From assembly GCA_035293765.1 (NCBI GenBank), contig DATGMF010000041.1, positions 1-64,000 on the forward strand: a stretch of 64,000 nt of DNA, given 5' to 3'. The notes beneath the pieces were generated by a model that ran no database searches, was not told the origin of the DNA, and saw only the letters and a program-made list of their open reading frames with translations. Below are positions 1 to 8,599 of the stretch, one piece after another. The position numbers and the translations under genes are program-made. Positions within the stretch are counted from its first letter, which is position 1. Every line of letters begins with the position of its first letter. This DNA comes from DASRHT01 sp035293765. GTDB lineage: Bacteria > Chloroflexota > Ktedonobacteria > Ktedonobacterales > Ktedonobacteraceae.

Positions 1-273
1 ATTGAAAGACGTTGTTTTCATAGAAAAATGATGCTGAGGAGAAATATGCTGTATGAGAATACGAAAAATGATGATATGATATAGAATGAAATATGTGGGA
101 TAGTGAGGAGGACAGGCAATCAATTGGATGCGATAAATCAGATTATTACGGCATTTGATGTAACGCGTGTATTGCAATGGCATATCTCGACGGCTTGTAG
201 AAACTGTGCTACACTACGTTTATATAGAATAGGTTGGTATTAGTAGTACCTTTACGAGGGGGAATAAATATTC
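1..273. other. AT-rich leader region without a recognised gene
   Basis: I see no convincing gene here. The stretch is AT-rich, with a few very short open frames that have no coding character. The last part, about 195-240, looks like a weak promoter zone (TTGTAG, then AT-rich TATATAGAAT), and the sequence ends in a purine-rich ribosome binding site (GAGGGGGAA) that serves the gene starting at 274. The left window edge may cut an upstream transcription unit. Confidence 0.4.
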
Positions 274-1164
274 ATGACGACCTGTGCTTCCTGCGGTGGC
301 GATGTCACCGGTAAAAAATTTTGTCCCGAGTGCGGAACAGCGGTTCAGCCTGCTAATGGATCGGCGTCAACCAGCAACTGCCCTCGTTGTAATGGAGAAG
401 TGAGGGTTGGAGCGGCGTTTTGCATGCATTGTGGATCAGCGTTAAATGCGCCTGCCCAGACGACGTATGCAGCTCCCCCACCGCCACCGATGCGTCCATG
501 TCCGGCCTGTCATGTACAGGTTCCCCCGGAAAGCGCCTTTTGTACCAGTTGTGGTCACAATATGAATGCCCCGGTAACGGCTGCTCCATCGACGGCGTTT
601 TGTACCAACTGTGGCAGGCAAAATGGTCCAGGAGTGCGTTTCTGTGGTGGTTGCGGCTCCCCCATTGGCGCCCCTGCCGCACAGCCAGGCTCTATGATGC
701 CCGGTCAGTATCCTCCACAACAGCAATATCCACAGCCGTACGGCCAGGCTCAATATCCGCAGCAATATGCGCAGGGCGGCTATCAACCGCAGCCGATGTT
801 AGGCCAGCAGCCGATGGTACTGCGCTGCCCGACCTGTATGGCGCAGGCCCCGATGGGAACGCCCCAGTGCGTGAGCTGCCGAACCAGTCTTGCGGGCGTT
901 GTCCCCACTCCCGCCAATATGCCCATGCAGGGCCAGCAGGGCGGCCTCGGCGGATTTTTGCAGGGGGATGGCGGTAAATATGCAATGGGCGCGCTTGGTG
1001 GCGCTGCTGCTATCGTTGGCGGAGAAATGCTATTGCACGGGCTGGAAAATTCCGTCGAGAATCGGGTAGAGGGTGATCTTGGCTATCCGCGGCGACATCA
1101 TCACCGTGATGAAGGTTTGCTTGGCGGCCTGGGAGAGCTGGCAAACGATATTGGCCTGCTTTAA
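274..1164 (+). CDS. five-zinc-ribbon protein with glycine-rich C-terminus
   Basis: The protein has 296 residues and five CxxC...CxxC zinc ribbons, with cysteines at about 4/7/17/20, 36/39/50/53, 76/79/90/93, 110/113/124/127 and 185/188/199/202. Pro/Ala- and Gln/Tyr/Pro-rich linkers join them. The last 80 residues are Gly-rich with a short hydrophobic, glycine-zipper-like patch (around GALGGAAAIVGG), then a His-rich basic stretch. Such ribbon arrays usually bind zinc and act in protein or nucleic-acid contacts; the exact role is unknown. The ATG start follows GAGGGGGAA at a normal distance. It seems to be a single-gene unit closed by the hairpin at 1192-1221. There is no signal peptide, so a cytoplasmic or membrane-peripheral location is likely. 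Confidence 0.85.
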   Translation: MTTCASCGGDVTGKKFCPECGTAVQPANGSASTSNCPRCNGEVRVGAAFCMHCGSALNAPAQTTYAAPPPPPMRPCPACHVQVPPESAFCTSCGHNMNAPVTAAPSTAFCTNCGRQNGPGVRFCGGCGSPIGAPAAQPGSMMPGQYPPQQQYPQPYGQAQYPQQYAQGGYQPQPMLGQQPMVLRCPTCMAQAPMGTPQCVSCRTSLAGVVPTPANMPMQGQQGGLGGFLQGDGGKYAMGALGGAAAIVGGEMLLHGLENSVENRVEGDLGYPRRHHHRDEGLLGGLGELANDIGLL

Positions 1165-1191
1165 AAAATTCAGCAATGCAATGCTAGAAAT

Positions 1192-1221
1192 GCCAGGGGA
1201 CGCCGCACTCCGTCCCCTGGC
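1192..1221 (+). terminator. GC-rich hairpin after the zinc-ribbon gene
   Basis: An 11-bp perfect stem (GCCAGGGGACG / CGTCCCCTGGC) with an 8-nt loop lies 28 nt after the stop codon. The downstream U-tract is poor (CGGTTTATC), so it may be a weak intrinsic terminator or an mRNA-stabilising 3' hairpin. Confidence 0.5.
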
Positions 1222-1291
1222 CGGTTTATCTCCATCGCCGCATAAGCGTTGTCTATCCGCTCTCTTTTCTTCCTATTTTTCTGGTATGCAG

Positions 1292-1320
1292 TTGCGACAC
1301 GCGGTAAAACCGTCTATAAT
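1292..1320 (+). promoter_or_regulatory. sigma-70-type promoter for the M16/TPR/Roadblock/NDPK operon
   Basis: TTGCGA (-35) and a perfect TATAAT (-10, 1315-1320) are separated by 17 nt. Transcription would begin near 1327, leaving a leader of about 230 nt before the M16 start. The leader contains an 8-bp hairpin at 1483-1504 (ACTTCTCC / GGAGAAGT). I see no riboswitch that I recognise in it. Confidence 0.55.
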
Positions 1321-1554
1321 ACTGCATGGCGAACCATTTTTCTCGTGGGTCGCATGCTCATGCTCTTGTGTAGATAGTTATCCTGGCTTGTAAACAATGG
1401 CTAAAAGGGGAATAGGGGCATTCTTTCAGAGCATATACGCATTGCAGTATCCTCAAGCGGATCGAGGTAGCTACAGGCTCCCACTTCTCCCCTTGAGGAG
1501 AAGTATAGCATCAAAGCAGAAGATGTCAAATGGAAATGCACCAGGATTTATTGA

Positions 1555-2832
1555 ATGGATTATCGGAAGATTACGTTACATAACGGACTGCGTTTGCTCG
1601 TTACCCCTATGCCGGGGATGCGTTCCGCCAGTGCCGCGTTCTTTTTTTCTATTGGTTCGCGCTATGAACCAGATCCTCTATCAGGAGTGTCGCACTTTAT
1701 TGAGCATATGCTCTTTAAAGGCTCAAAAAGCTATCCAACGGCCCGCCTGATCTCAGAGGCGATTGAAGGTGTGGGAGGGGTATTTAATGGCAGCACGGGG
1801 AAGGAGATTACCGCGTATACGGCCCGCGTCCCGGCAGAATGCTTGCCTGTGGTGATAAAGACCCTGGCCGATATGATACGGAACCCGTTGTTTGACCCCG
1901 CTGAAATTGAAAAGGAGCGCGGCGTCATTATTGAGGAACTGAGAGCTACTCAGGATGATCCGCAGGAATGGGTGAATCTGCTGGTTGACGAGGTGATGTG
2001 GCCCAATCTTCCTCTGGGGAGAGACGATGCTGGCACAGTAGAAACAGTTTCACGGCTCCAGCGCCACCAGATGCTGGATTACCTGAACACCTGTTACCGA
2101 CCAGAGTCGCTGGTGATCAGCATCGCCGGCAATGTTGATGAGCAGCAGACTGTTGAGCTTATCGGCGACCTGTTTAATGATTGGGAAGCGGGCGCTATGC
2201 CGGAGTGGAAAGAAAGCTTGCCGCCACCAGATGCGCCGCCTGTGCGTATGATTAAGAAGGCGACGGAACAAACGAATATCTGCCTCTCAACGCTGGGGGC
2301 GGCCCACGCCACTCCTGATTACTATGCTGTTTTACTGATCAATGCTTTGCTCGGCGATGGCATGAGTTCGCGGCTATTCCAGTCGCTGCGAGAAGAGCAG
2401 GGGCTGGCCTATGATATCGGCAGCTATTTCAATAGCTATCATGAAACAGGGAATTTTGTCGTGAGTGCTGGTATAGATCCAGCGCACACGGAAAAAACCA
2501 TTGTCGCTATGATTAGTGAGCTTGAGCGGTTATGCAAAGAGCCGGTTCCGGCTGATGAGCTGGAACGAACCAGGGCCTATGTGCGTGGTGGCGTGCTCCT
2601 GGGTTTAGAAGGAACGCATCAGGTGGCATCCTGGTTGGGCAGCCAGGAATGCTTGAACAAGCGGGTGCGTGATGTCGAAGAGGTGATACAGTCTATTAAT
2701 GCCGTGACCGCACAGGATATCCAACGGGTGGCGCAGACCTGTTTTGCCCCTCAATGGCGTCGTCTGGCAATTATAGGACCCGATGATACACGTCGGACAG
2801 GATACTTTGGGAAGTTGCTCGCAGGTGTGTAA
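1555..2832 (+). CDS. M16 family zinc metallopeptidase (processing-peptidase type)
   Basis: The 425-residue protein has the inverted zinc motif HxxEH (H47, E50, H51 in SHFIEHMLFKG) and the distal glutamate pair near 127-128 (VIIEELR), about 76 residues further on, as in active M16 enzymes. The second half carries the R...GLAY signature near 280-292 (LREEQGLAYDIGSY) of the substrate-binding domain. The length fits single-unit bacterial M16B peptidases that work as dimers and degrade peptides or process N-termini. There is no signal peptide. The ATG at 1555 has only a weak upstream AGGA. It is the first gene of an operon: the TPR gene follows 23 nt later. Confidence 0.93.
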   Translation: MDYRKITLHNGLRLLVTPMPGMRSASAAFFFSIGSRYEPDPLSGVSHFIEHMLFKGSKSYPTARLISEAIEGVGGVFNGSTGKEITAYTARVPAECLPVVIKTLADMIRNPLFDPAEIEKERGVIIEELRATQDDPQEWVNLLVDEVMWPNLPLGRDDAGTVETVSRLQRHQMLDYLNTCYRPESLVISIAGNVDEQQTVELIGDLFNDWEAGAMPEWKESLPPPDAPPVRMIKKATEQTNICLSTLGAAHATPDYYAVLLINALLGDGMSSRLFQSLREEQGLAYDIGSYFNSYHETGNFVVSAGIDPAHTEKTIVAMISELERLCKEPVPADELERTRAYVRGGVLLGLEGTHQVASWLGSQECLNKRVRDVEEVIQSINAVTAQDIQRVAQTCFAPQWRRLAIIGPDDTRRTGYFGKLLAGV

Positions 2833-2855
2833 GCGGAAAGAGGAGACCAGGTTTT

Positions 2856-5324
2856 ATGGCACAAACTATGCTTCGCGACTATTTACAGGAGACTGAGGAT
2901 GCGATTAGCGCCGGGCAGATCGATACTGCTCTCGCTAACTGCCAGTCCATTCTTGCCCGTTTTCCTGAATCGCTGGAGGCTCAACGTCTCCTCGGAGAGG
3001 TCCATCTGGCTCAGGGAAATCTGGAAGAAGCGCGGCATGCCTTTGATTGGGTGCTGACCAACGATCCAGAAAATGTGATTGCGTACTGTGATCGAGCCTT
3101 GATTAGCGAGCGCATGTCCGATTACGATACCGCACTCGACTGCTATCAGCAAGCCTATGAGCTGAGCCGGGGCAACAGCCAGATCCGCCAGGAGTTTAAT
3201 CAACTGAGCGCCAAAGCGGGCCAGCAGGGATTTATGTTCTCCCGTGCCGGTCTGGCGCGCCTCTATATGCGGGGCGACCTGTGGACCCAGGCTATGCAGG
3301 AATGGGATGCTGTCCTGGCTACCACCCCTGATCGCCTGGATGCGCGTATCGGGTTGCTGGAGACATACTGGCATGAGGGTATGTACAGTCAGGCTGAGCA
3401 GCAGGCGACGCAGATTCTCCAGGACGTTCCCGATTGTTTAAAAGCATTACTACTGCTGGCCCATATCGTCTCTATGAAGAATATGCAGCGGGCGCAAGAA
3501 CTGCTGCGTCGTGTGGAGGCGCTCGACCCCGATCTGTTGATGGCGCAGGAACTTTTTATGGATCGGGCTGCCGGCCAACCCAATGAGCCATTCCTGGAAC
3601 TGTTGAAAAGGCCGCCCATCCATCTGGAGCTTGCCAGTAGCGCGTCGTTGCCCAGAGTCCAGGCGGCTCCGCCAGCAGCGCCTGCGGCATGGGAAAGAGA
3701 AGCAGCCCTCAATGCAGAGAAGCCAGCAGGCTCCGGCGTCAACCACGGCCTTCCTGCTGAGCCCCAGCAGACCTTCCAGGAAGCCCAGGCCGCTTTTGCT
3801 GCTGATGCTGCAAGACAATTTGAGGCTGCACCTGCACCCTGGGAGATCCCTGCTGCTATAGATAGCGCCGGCGCTAAAGGCGCGAGCACATGGGAGGATG
3901 AGAAAGAGCCACAACTGGCAACTGCTGCCGATCCCTGGGCCAATCCTTTCGCAGATCCATTGGGAGCTGATCCTTCCGCCCCTCCTGCATGGCTAAGTAT
4001 GCTTACACAAAGCGAGCGCGAGCAACTCACGGGCGCGATGACAAATCCTGCCTCCACCGAACAGCCCCTTACCCCGTCTCAGTCGTCCTCCTCTCTCTCC
4101 GGCTCAGGTGCGACCTGGGGCAGCGATACAAATTCGTCAGGTCCGCAGCCCGCAGTCCCTGCTTCTGGCTCGGTTGCTTCCTGGAAAGCAGAACCCGTTC
4201 CTGCGGCCAATAACCAGGATACATCATCCTTTGGACCCGAATGGTTGAAGTCGCTAGGAGCTGCCGCGCTCGAAGATGACGCCCCACGCTACCAACCTCC
4301 ATCCCGGCCTGCTCAATCCGAGCCACAACAAGAGACCGGCGAATTATGGAAAATAGTGGCGCAATCACAAGCAGATGCGGCACAACCTGCTTCAGCAAAT
4401 CCACCGGCAGATGCGGCGCGAGAGAAAGCTGAGCAAAATTTCGTCACCACCCTGGAAGAGTTGGAACAGAGCTTGCTTTCTCAAGGCTTCACTCAGTTAG
4501 AGCCGAATTCTCTGGCCTCAATTGCGCGTTCTCAAGGAGCTTCGCCCGCCGCGAAAGCCGAACCAGATTTTTCCTCGGCTGCCGTGTGGCCGGAAGAAGC
4601 CGAACCCGATGCCATAATCTCATCGGCATTGGCGGAACTCGGTGGTTTCGCGCAGGAATCTGCTGTTGGAAAGCCAGCGGCCCCCCCTCAGCCGTCAGGT
4701 GACGAAAATCGTACGCCCGCAAGCCCCGTATTCGAGTCAGCACCCTGGCAGCAGACTAATCCGCCACCGGTCAGTGTGCCTGCTCAGAGCGAGGTGACGC
4801 CTGGCCCGGTGTTCGAGCCGAAACCAGCTCCGGCATCTCAAGAGGTTGCGGCCAACTCTTCGACCACGACTCAGCCGCCGAGTAGACCGGCAAACCCGTT
4901 CCTCGATAACGAGCTAGAGACGACTATGCGCCGTCCTGCCGTGCGTTTGCAACCCATGCAGCAAAAATTTGCTACGCCTCGTGAACATCCAGGCTCATAT
5001 GGCAGAGGGAGCCGAGGCGGCGAACGGATGGCGAAAAGTATCGACGGTAGCGGCAGCTATCAGGAGTTGTTGCTCAAAGGGTATCAATGTCAGCTTGCTG
5101 GCGATTATGATGATGCCATGCAAGCGTATCGCGTCATTATACGGAGCGCCCCCGAATTGCTCAGTGAAGTCGTCAGCAATGTGCGCGCTCTACTCAAACT
5201 GGCCCCGAACTATTCGGCAGGCTATCGTGTATTAGGTGATGCCTATATGCGCCAGGGGGAGTATTTGCAGGCAATGGAAGCCTATAACAAAGCCCTCACG
5301 ATGGCGAAAAAGGCAAGAAGCTAA
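2856..5324 (+). CDS. large tetratricopeptide-repeat scaffold protein
   Basis: This 822-residue protein has N-terminal TPR helices over about 1-235 and another TPR block at about 735-820. A long Pro/Ala/Ser/Gln-rich disordered region at about 260-720, with little conserved content, separates them. It has no signal peptide or membrane segment, so it is likely a cytoplasmic scaffold with two protein-binding heads on a flexible tether. The ATG follows AGAGGAG. It sits between the M16 peptidase (23 nt upstream) and the Roadblock protein (19 nt downstream), which suggests co-translation. TPR plus Roadblock neighbours are common around small GTPase or motility/polarity switches, but no GTPase gene is in this operon. 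Confidence 0.88.
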   Translation: MAQTMLRDYLQETEDAISAGQIDTALANCQSILARFPESLEAQRLLGEVHLAQGNLEEARHAFDWVLTNDPENVIAYCDRALISERMSDYDTALDCYQQAYELSRGNSQIRQEFNQLSAKAGQQGFMFSRAGLARLYMRGDLWTQAMQEWDAVLATTPDRLDARIGLLETYWHEGMYSQAEQQATQILQDVPDCLKALLLLAHIVSMKNMQRAQELLRRVEALDPDLLMAQELFMDRAAGQPNEPFLELLKRPPIHLELASSASLPRVQAAPPAAPAAWEREAALNAEKPAGSGVNHGLPAEPQQTFQEAQAAFAADAARQFEAAPAPWEIPAAIDSAGAKGASTWEDEKEPQLATAADPWANPFADPLGADPSAPPAWLSMLTQSEREQLTGAMTNPASTEQPLTPSQSSSSLSGSGATWGSDTNSSGPQPAVPASGSVASWKAEPVPAANNQDTSSFGPEWLKSLGAAALEDDAPRYQPPSRPAQSEPQQETGELWKIVAQSQADAAQPASANPPADAAREKAEQNFVTTLEELEQSLLSQGFTQLEPNSLASIARSQGASPAAKAEPDFSSAAVWPEEAEPDAIISSALAELGGFAQESAVGKPAAPPQPSGDENRTPASPVFESAPWQQTNPPPVSVPAQSEVTPGPVFEPKPAPASQEVAANSSTTTQPPSRPANPFLDNELETTMRRPAVRLQPMQQKFATPREHPGSYGRGSRGGERMAKSIDGSGSYQELLLKGYQCQLAGDYDDAMQAYRVIIRSAPELLSEVVSNVRALLKLAPNYSAGYRVLGDAYMRQGEYLQAMEAYNKALTMAKKARS

Positions 5325-5343
5325 AAGCTAAAGGAGCCATTGC

Positions 5344-5691
5344 GTGGAAACTATTTTGCAACGCTTAACCGACCTTGATGAGGTGCAGAACGCGCTTCTT
5401 GTTGGTAAGGACGGTCTGATTGTCGCTGGCACGATGCACAGCGAAGACGACGAAATGGTCGGGGCCATGTCGGCTGCCGCTTTTGGCTCCATCACCAGCT
5501 ATACAGCAAAGATTCATCATGGCGACGCTCAACACGTCGTGATTGAGACCAGCAAAGGGACCATCCAGGTGGAAGAAGCCGGAGACCTCATTCTTATTGT
5601 CACCATGCGCAACGGCGGCAATACCGGACGCGTGCGCCTGGAGATGAAGAAGGTCTGCCGCCAGGTCGCCCAGATGGTCGCAAGCTACTAA
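5344..5691 (+). CDS. Roadblock/LC7 domain protein
   Basis: The 115-residue protein is a single Roadblock/LC7 (MglB-like) domain. It has an N-terminal helix, the strand-turn-strand ALLVGKDGLIVAGT, a long central helix rich in small residues (GAMSAAAFGSITSY), two further strands and a C-terminal helix. Proteins of this family dimerise and often act as GTPase-activating partners or dynein light-chain-like adaptors. The start is GTG, preceded by AAAGGAG. It lies 19 nt after the TPR gene and 25 nt before the NDP kinase gene, so one mRNA is likely. Conserved order would suggest a nucleotide-dependent signalling module. Confidence 0.9.
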   Translation: METILQRLTDLDEVQNALLVGKDGLIVAGTMHSEDDEMVGAMSAAAFGSITSYTAKIHHGDAQHVVIETSKGTIQVEEAGDLILIVTMRNGGNTGRVRLEMKKVCRQVAQMVASY

Positions 5692-5716
5692 AAATTACAA
5701 GGAGATTTTTTCATAT

Positions 5717-6181
5717 ATGGAACGCACCCTGGTATTGTTGAAGCCCGATGCGGTGCAGCGTGACCTCGTTGGTGAGATTATCGCACGCCTGGAGCGCAAG
5801 GGGCTGAAGCTGGTTGGCTTAAAAATGATGCGCCTGTCCGATGCTCTGCTGAACGAGCATTACAGCCATCTCGTTGGGCGTGACTTCTTTCCCGAGGTCA
5901 AATCGTTTATGCAGCTCACGCCCGTAATCGCCTGTTGTTGGCAGGGAACGGATTGCGTCAATACCGTGCGCACGCTTTGCGGCATCACCAAAGCCCGCGA
6001 GGCCGCGCCGGGTACCATTCGCGGCGAATTCGCCATGAGCGTGCAGGCCAACCTGATCCACTGCTCCGACTCGCTGGAAACCGCCAGAATCGAGGTCGAG
6101 CGTTTCTTCAAAGCTGAAGAACTCTTCGACTACCCCGACATCCTGGAGGGCTATGTTTACTCCTCGCGCGAACGAGAATAA
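5717..6181 (+). CDS. ndk: nucleoside diphosphate kinase
   Basis: The 154-residue enzyme transfers the terminal phosphate of ATP to other NDPs through a phospho-histidine. It begins with the family pattern ERTLVLLKPDAV, keeps RGEFAMS, and has the catalytic site in NLIHCSDS (usual form NxxHGSDS, His as phospho-acceptor). The Gly-to-Cys change after the His is unusual but not disabling. Length matches bacterial Ndk. The ATG lies after AAGGAGA with a rather long spacer. It is the last gene of the operon, and a repeat region starts about 20 nt after its stop. Confidence 0.95.
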   Translation: MERTLVLLKPDAVQRDLVGEIIARLERKGLKLVGLKMMRLSDALLNEHYSHLVGRDFFPEVKSFMQLTPVIACCWQGTDCVNTVRTLCGITKAREAAPGTIRGEFAMSVQANLIHCSDSLETARIEVERFFKAEELFDYPDILEGYVYSSRERE

Positions 6182-6203
6182 CAAATTCGCATAGCATTCT
6201 GCC

Positions 6204-6344
6204 CCTGTAGGGACCAGCTTTACCTCTGTAGGGACCAGCTTTAGCGCGTCCAGTTTACTGCTCGACCATGCAAATACGGGCAAAGTTGTTACAATTTAAA
6301 CGGGATTGCGATAAATCGGACGCGGTAAAGCTGGTCCCTACAGG
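6204..6344. repeat. tandem plus inverted copies of a CTGTAGGGACCAGCTTTA repeat
   Basis: Two direct copies of CTGTAGGGACCAGCTTTA lie at 6205-6222 and 6226-6243. A perfect inverted copy lies at 6326-6343. With flanks, 6227-6251 pairs with 6319-6343 over 25 bp with one mismatch. The roughly 75-nt interior shows no gene. The arrangement looks like a palindromic interspersed repeat or the remnant of a small non-autonomous element. Confidence 0.75.
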
Positions 6345-6444
6345 ACGTTGGGTATTGGGCGAAGTTGTCGCAAGGACCCGCTGCGGGCGGGTTGGGGGAA
6401 GGCCCCCTCTCCGGTAAACAAACGACAGCGGGAACGCCCCTTTT

Positions 6445-6756
6445 TTAATACAGAGGCACCGCTGTTTCCTCTTCTGGCTTGGCCTGAGTCGCTGTCTTCT
6501 TCTGGTCGGAGGTTTTATTGGCAAGCCGCCAGCAACATGACTTGCTGCGGAAGCATTTATCTTGCTCTTCCGCCGTCACGGGAGGAGTTCCTTTGAGACA
6601 AAAAACCTGGTACATCGGTTCGCCCGCTGCAACGTCGTTGCACGGGAACCAGCGTTCACGATAGAACGGACAAGCGTTTTTATGCTTCCGCCAGTTCGAA
6701 TTTTCTGATGGATGAGTTTCTATAGTGCCTGCCAAGCAGGTATCCTTCCTATTCAT
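6445..6756 (-). CDS. small cysteine-rich hypothetical protein
   Basis: I do not recognise this 103-residue protein with certainty. Its central part has an ordered cysteine pattern (CPFYRERWFPCND...FCLKGTPPVTAEEQDKCF...CCW) like a compact metal-binding or disulphide module, with aromatic residues next to the cysteines. The tail is Lys/Glu/Thr-rich. The residue pattern is unlike a random frame, and no better frame exists on either strand in this 300-nt stretch. The ATG at 6756 has no strong ribosome binding site. It lies divergent to the CPBP gene, in a region that also contains repeats. Confidence 0.55.
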   Translation of the reverse strand: MNRKDTCLAGTIETHPSENSNWRKHKNACPFYRERWFPCNDVAAGEPMYQVFCLKGTPPVTAEEQDKCFRSKSCCWRLANKTSDQKKTATQAKPEEETAVPLY

Positions 6757-6835
6757 CTGGTACGTGCTCTACTATGAGAATAATATGTTGAACGTAGTAT
6801 ACCATATCGCTTTTGTAGCAATAGGGATAAGACTA

Positions 6836-6864
6836 CAGACAAATCACGTTCTTCATGGTATAAT
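6836..6864 (+). promoter_or_regulatory. promoter of the CPBP protease gene
   Basis: CAGACA (4/6 of the -35 consensus) and perfect TATAAT (6859-6864) are 17 nt apart. Transcription would start at about 6871. This places the upstream in-frame TTG at 6864 outside the transcript and supports the GTG at 6894 as the start. Confidence 0.6.
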
Positions 6865-6893
6865 TGAGTACGAAAAAAAGGGGGAAGTTCCTG

Positions 6894-7655
6894 GTGGAAC
6901 AGAAGCATAGCGAAGCTCCCTGGACGATTCAGCAAACATTCACCGGCATTCTCTTCACACTGGTTCCCTGGATTGCGTTCGCTCTGGGTCTTTCGTTGTT
7001 GAGCCCGAAGCCGACGCGTGCTGGAGCGTTGCCGCCGCAGGTGGATCTCACCAACGCCATTATCGTCTTCATCTTTTCTGCCTTGATCGAAGGCGCATTT
7101 CTGATCGCACCATTTTACTTTGCCGGTCGCGCTTTCCGTTCAACCGCTCACCGTACACGCTCAACATTCGAGGCGCTGGGCTTTAGAAGCTTTAATGTTG
7201 GAAGCGCTCTCTTCTGGATTATACTGCTCTTTTTCGCGGTATTGATTACCAATGCTCTCTACCAGGAAATAATCAATGCGCTGCACCTGCCTCTTCAGAC
7301 CAATGACCAGGTGATCCTGGAACAGGCCAAAAACGCGCCTCTCACCACCTATGCTACTCTGCTGGCTGGAGTGGTTGTGGCGCCTTTTTGTGAGGAGATA
7401 TTTTTCCGCGGCTTTGTCTTTCCCGGCCTGTTGCGTGGGATGCCGCTGGGCTGGGCAATTGTTTTAAGTTCTCTCATCTTTGCCGTCGCACACGCCGACC
7501 CGGGCTCGTTCGCTGTGCTTTTTGTGATCGGGCTGGCCCTGGCGTTTTTGCGCTGGCATACGCGTTCAATCTGGCCTGGTATGCTTTTGCACCTGCTCAA
7601 CAATGGCATTGGTGTGCTTTTGATTGTGCTCTCGATGCAGGGGATCATCCGTTAG
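6894..7655 (+). CDS. CPBP family intramembrane metalloprotease (Abi/CAAX type)
   Basis: From the GTG at 6894 (AGGGGGAAG, 7 nt upstream) the protein has 253 residues with about seven to eight hydrophobic segments. The catalytic motifs of the CPBP (Abi, PF02517) family are present: EEIFFRG at about residues 167-173, the His of IFAVAH at about 200, and LHLLNN at about 232-237. Family members are membrane-embedded glutamate/histidine proteases that act in prenyl-protein processing, bacteriocin self-immunity or signalling. The substrate here is unknown. Its stop overlaps the stop of the convergent membrane-protein gene by 4 nt. Confidence 0.9.
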   Translation: MEQKHSEAPWTIQQTFTGILFTLVPWIAFALGLSLLSPKPTRAGALPPQVDLTNAIIVFIFSALIEGAFLIAPFYFAGRAFRSTAHRTRSTFEALGFRSFNVGSALFWIILLFFAVLITNALYQEIINALHLPLQTNDQVILEQAKNAPLTTYATLLAGVVVAPFCEEIFFRGFVFPGLLRGMPLGWAIVLSSLIFAVAHADPGSFAVLFVIGLALAFLRWHTRSIWPGMLLHLLNNGIGVLLIVLSMQGIIR

Positions 7656-8506
7656 ACAGGCGCGCTCAGCCTGATCTCACCCTGCACGATACGCAAGATG
7701 CCGAGCATGACGCTAAGCAGCATCACCTGGGTATAGAAGAAATTGGCGTCAGGCGTGATCGCACCTGGAATCGCCAGGATGAGCAGGATGACCGGAGCGA
7801 GGCCAAAGAGGAAGGTCGGGCCGGGCTGCGTTTTCCAGCAAGAGGAGCGTAGCCACCAGACGAGGAGACAGAGATAGAGTGTGACCCCGGCTATCGTACT
7901 TTCAAGTTTGCTCAAAGAGCGGTCCTCCGTTGGGATGAGCAGGAAAATCAGGATGATGATGCAGCCGCCGATAATGGGGGCGAAGCGGAAAAAGAGTGTG
8001 TCCCAGCGCCGTAACGGGGTGCGGGTGATTGAGAAGCAGATGTAAGCTCCGAGTAGCGCGCTATTGGTGGCAGCATTCAAGTGGGCAATGATCGGCGACT
8101 GGGGGTCCACGGTGAGCAGGCTCAAAACATAACTGATTCCCGTCAGGAGGCCCCAGGTACACCCAAAAATGCCCCCGATACGCATCCAGGGCGAGCGAGC
8201 GCGGGCAATAACAGCAATCCAGCCGCCTGACAGCAGTACTATGTAAGAGAGCAGTATCCATTCGCCCGCGTAGTATCTGTTCATCCAGCCCTCGGTCAGC
8301 AGTGTTGCCAGGCTCAACCCGACCACAAGCGTCAATCCAAAAATGAGAATAAAGCGCGGCGTCCAGATAATGGACGATTGCATGGTAGTAATGAGCTTGT
8401 CAGCCTGTGGTGCTGGCATCGCGATAGTGCTCTCAAGCTCTCCATCGGCGATGCCGACTAGCTTATAATCTTGATCCTCTGTGGATTGTGTGGTGCCGTC
8501 GGTCAT
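7652..8506 (-). CDS. polytopic membrane protein of unknown function
   Basis: I do not recognise the family. The 284-residue protein has a hydrophilic N-terminus of about 45 residues, then roughly eight hydrophobic segments (for example FILIFGLTLVVGLSLATLL, WILLSYIVLLSGGWIAVI, PIIGGCIIILIFLLIP). The loops are short and contain no catalytic motif. The ATG has AGGAAAAG upstream. It may be an integral permease-like or sensor-anchor protein, but nothing shows a function. It lies 93 nt after the glycosyltransferase gene on the same strand and could be transcribed with it. Confidence 0.7.
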   Translation of the reverse strand: MTDGTTQSTEDQDYKLVGIADGELESTIAMPAPQADKLITTMQSSIIWTPRFILIFGLTLVVGLSLATLLTEGWMNRYYAGEWILLSYIVLLSGGWIAVIARARSPWMRIGGIFGCTWGLLTGISYVLSLLTVDPQSPIIAHLNAATNSALLGAYICFSITRTPLRRWDTLFFRFAPIIGGCIIILIFLLIPTEDRSLSKLESTIAGVTLYLCLLVWWLRSSCWKTQPGPTFLFGLAPVILLILAIPGAITPDANFFYTQVMLLSVMLGILRIVQGEIRLSAPV

Positions 8507-8599
8507 ACAGGGCTTTTCCTCGTTGTGATGATCTCTTCTTGAAACGAATAACTTCTCCCGTTGGGTACAAATAGCTAAACAGTCCTTCGCGTACTGAAA

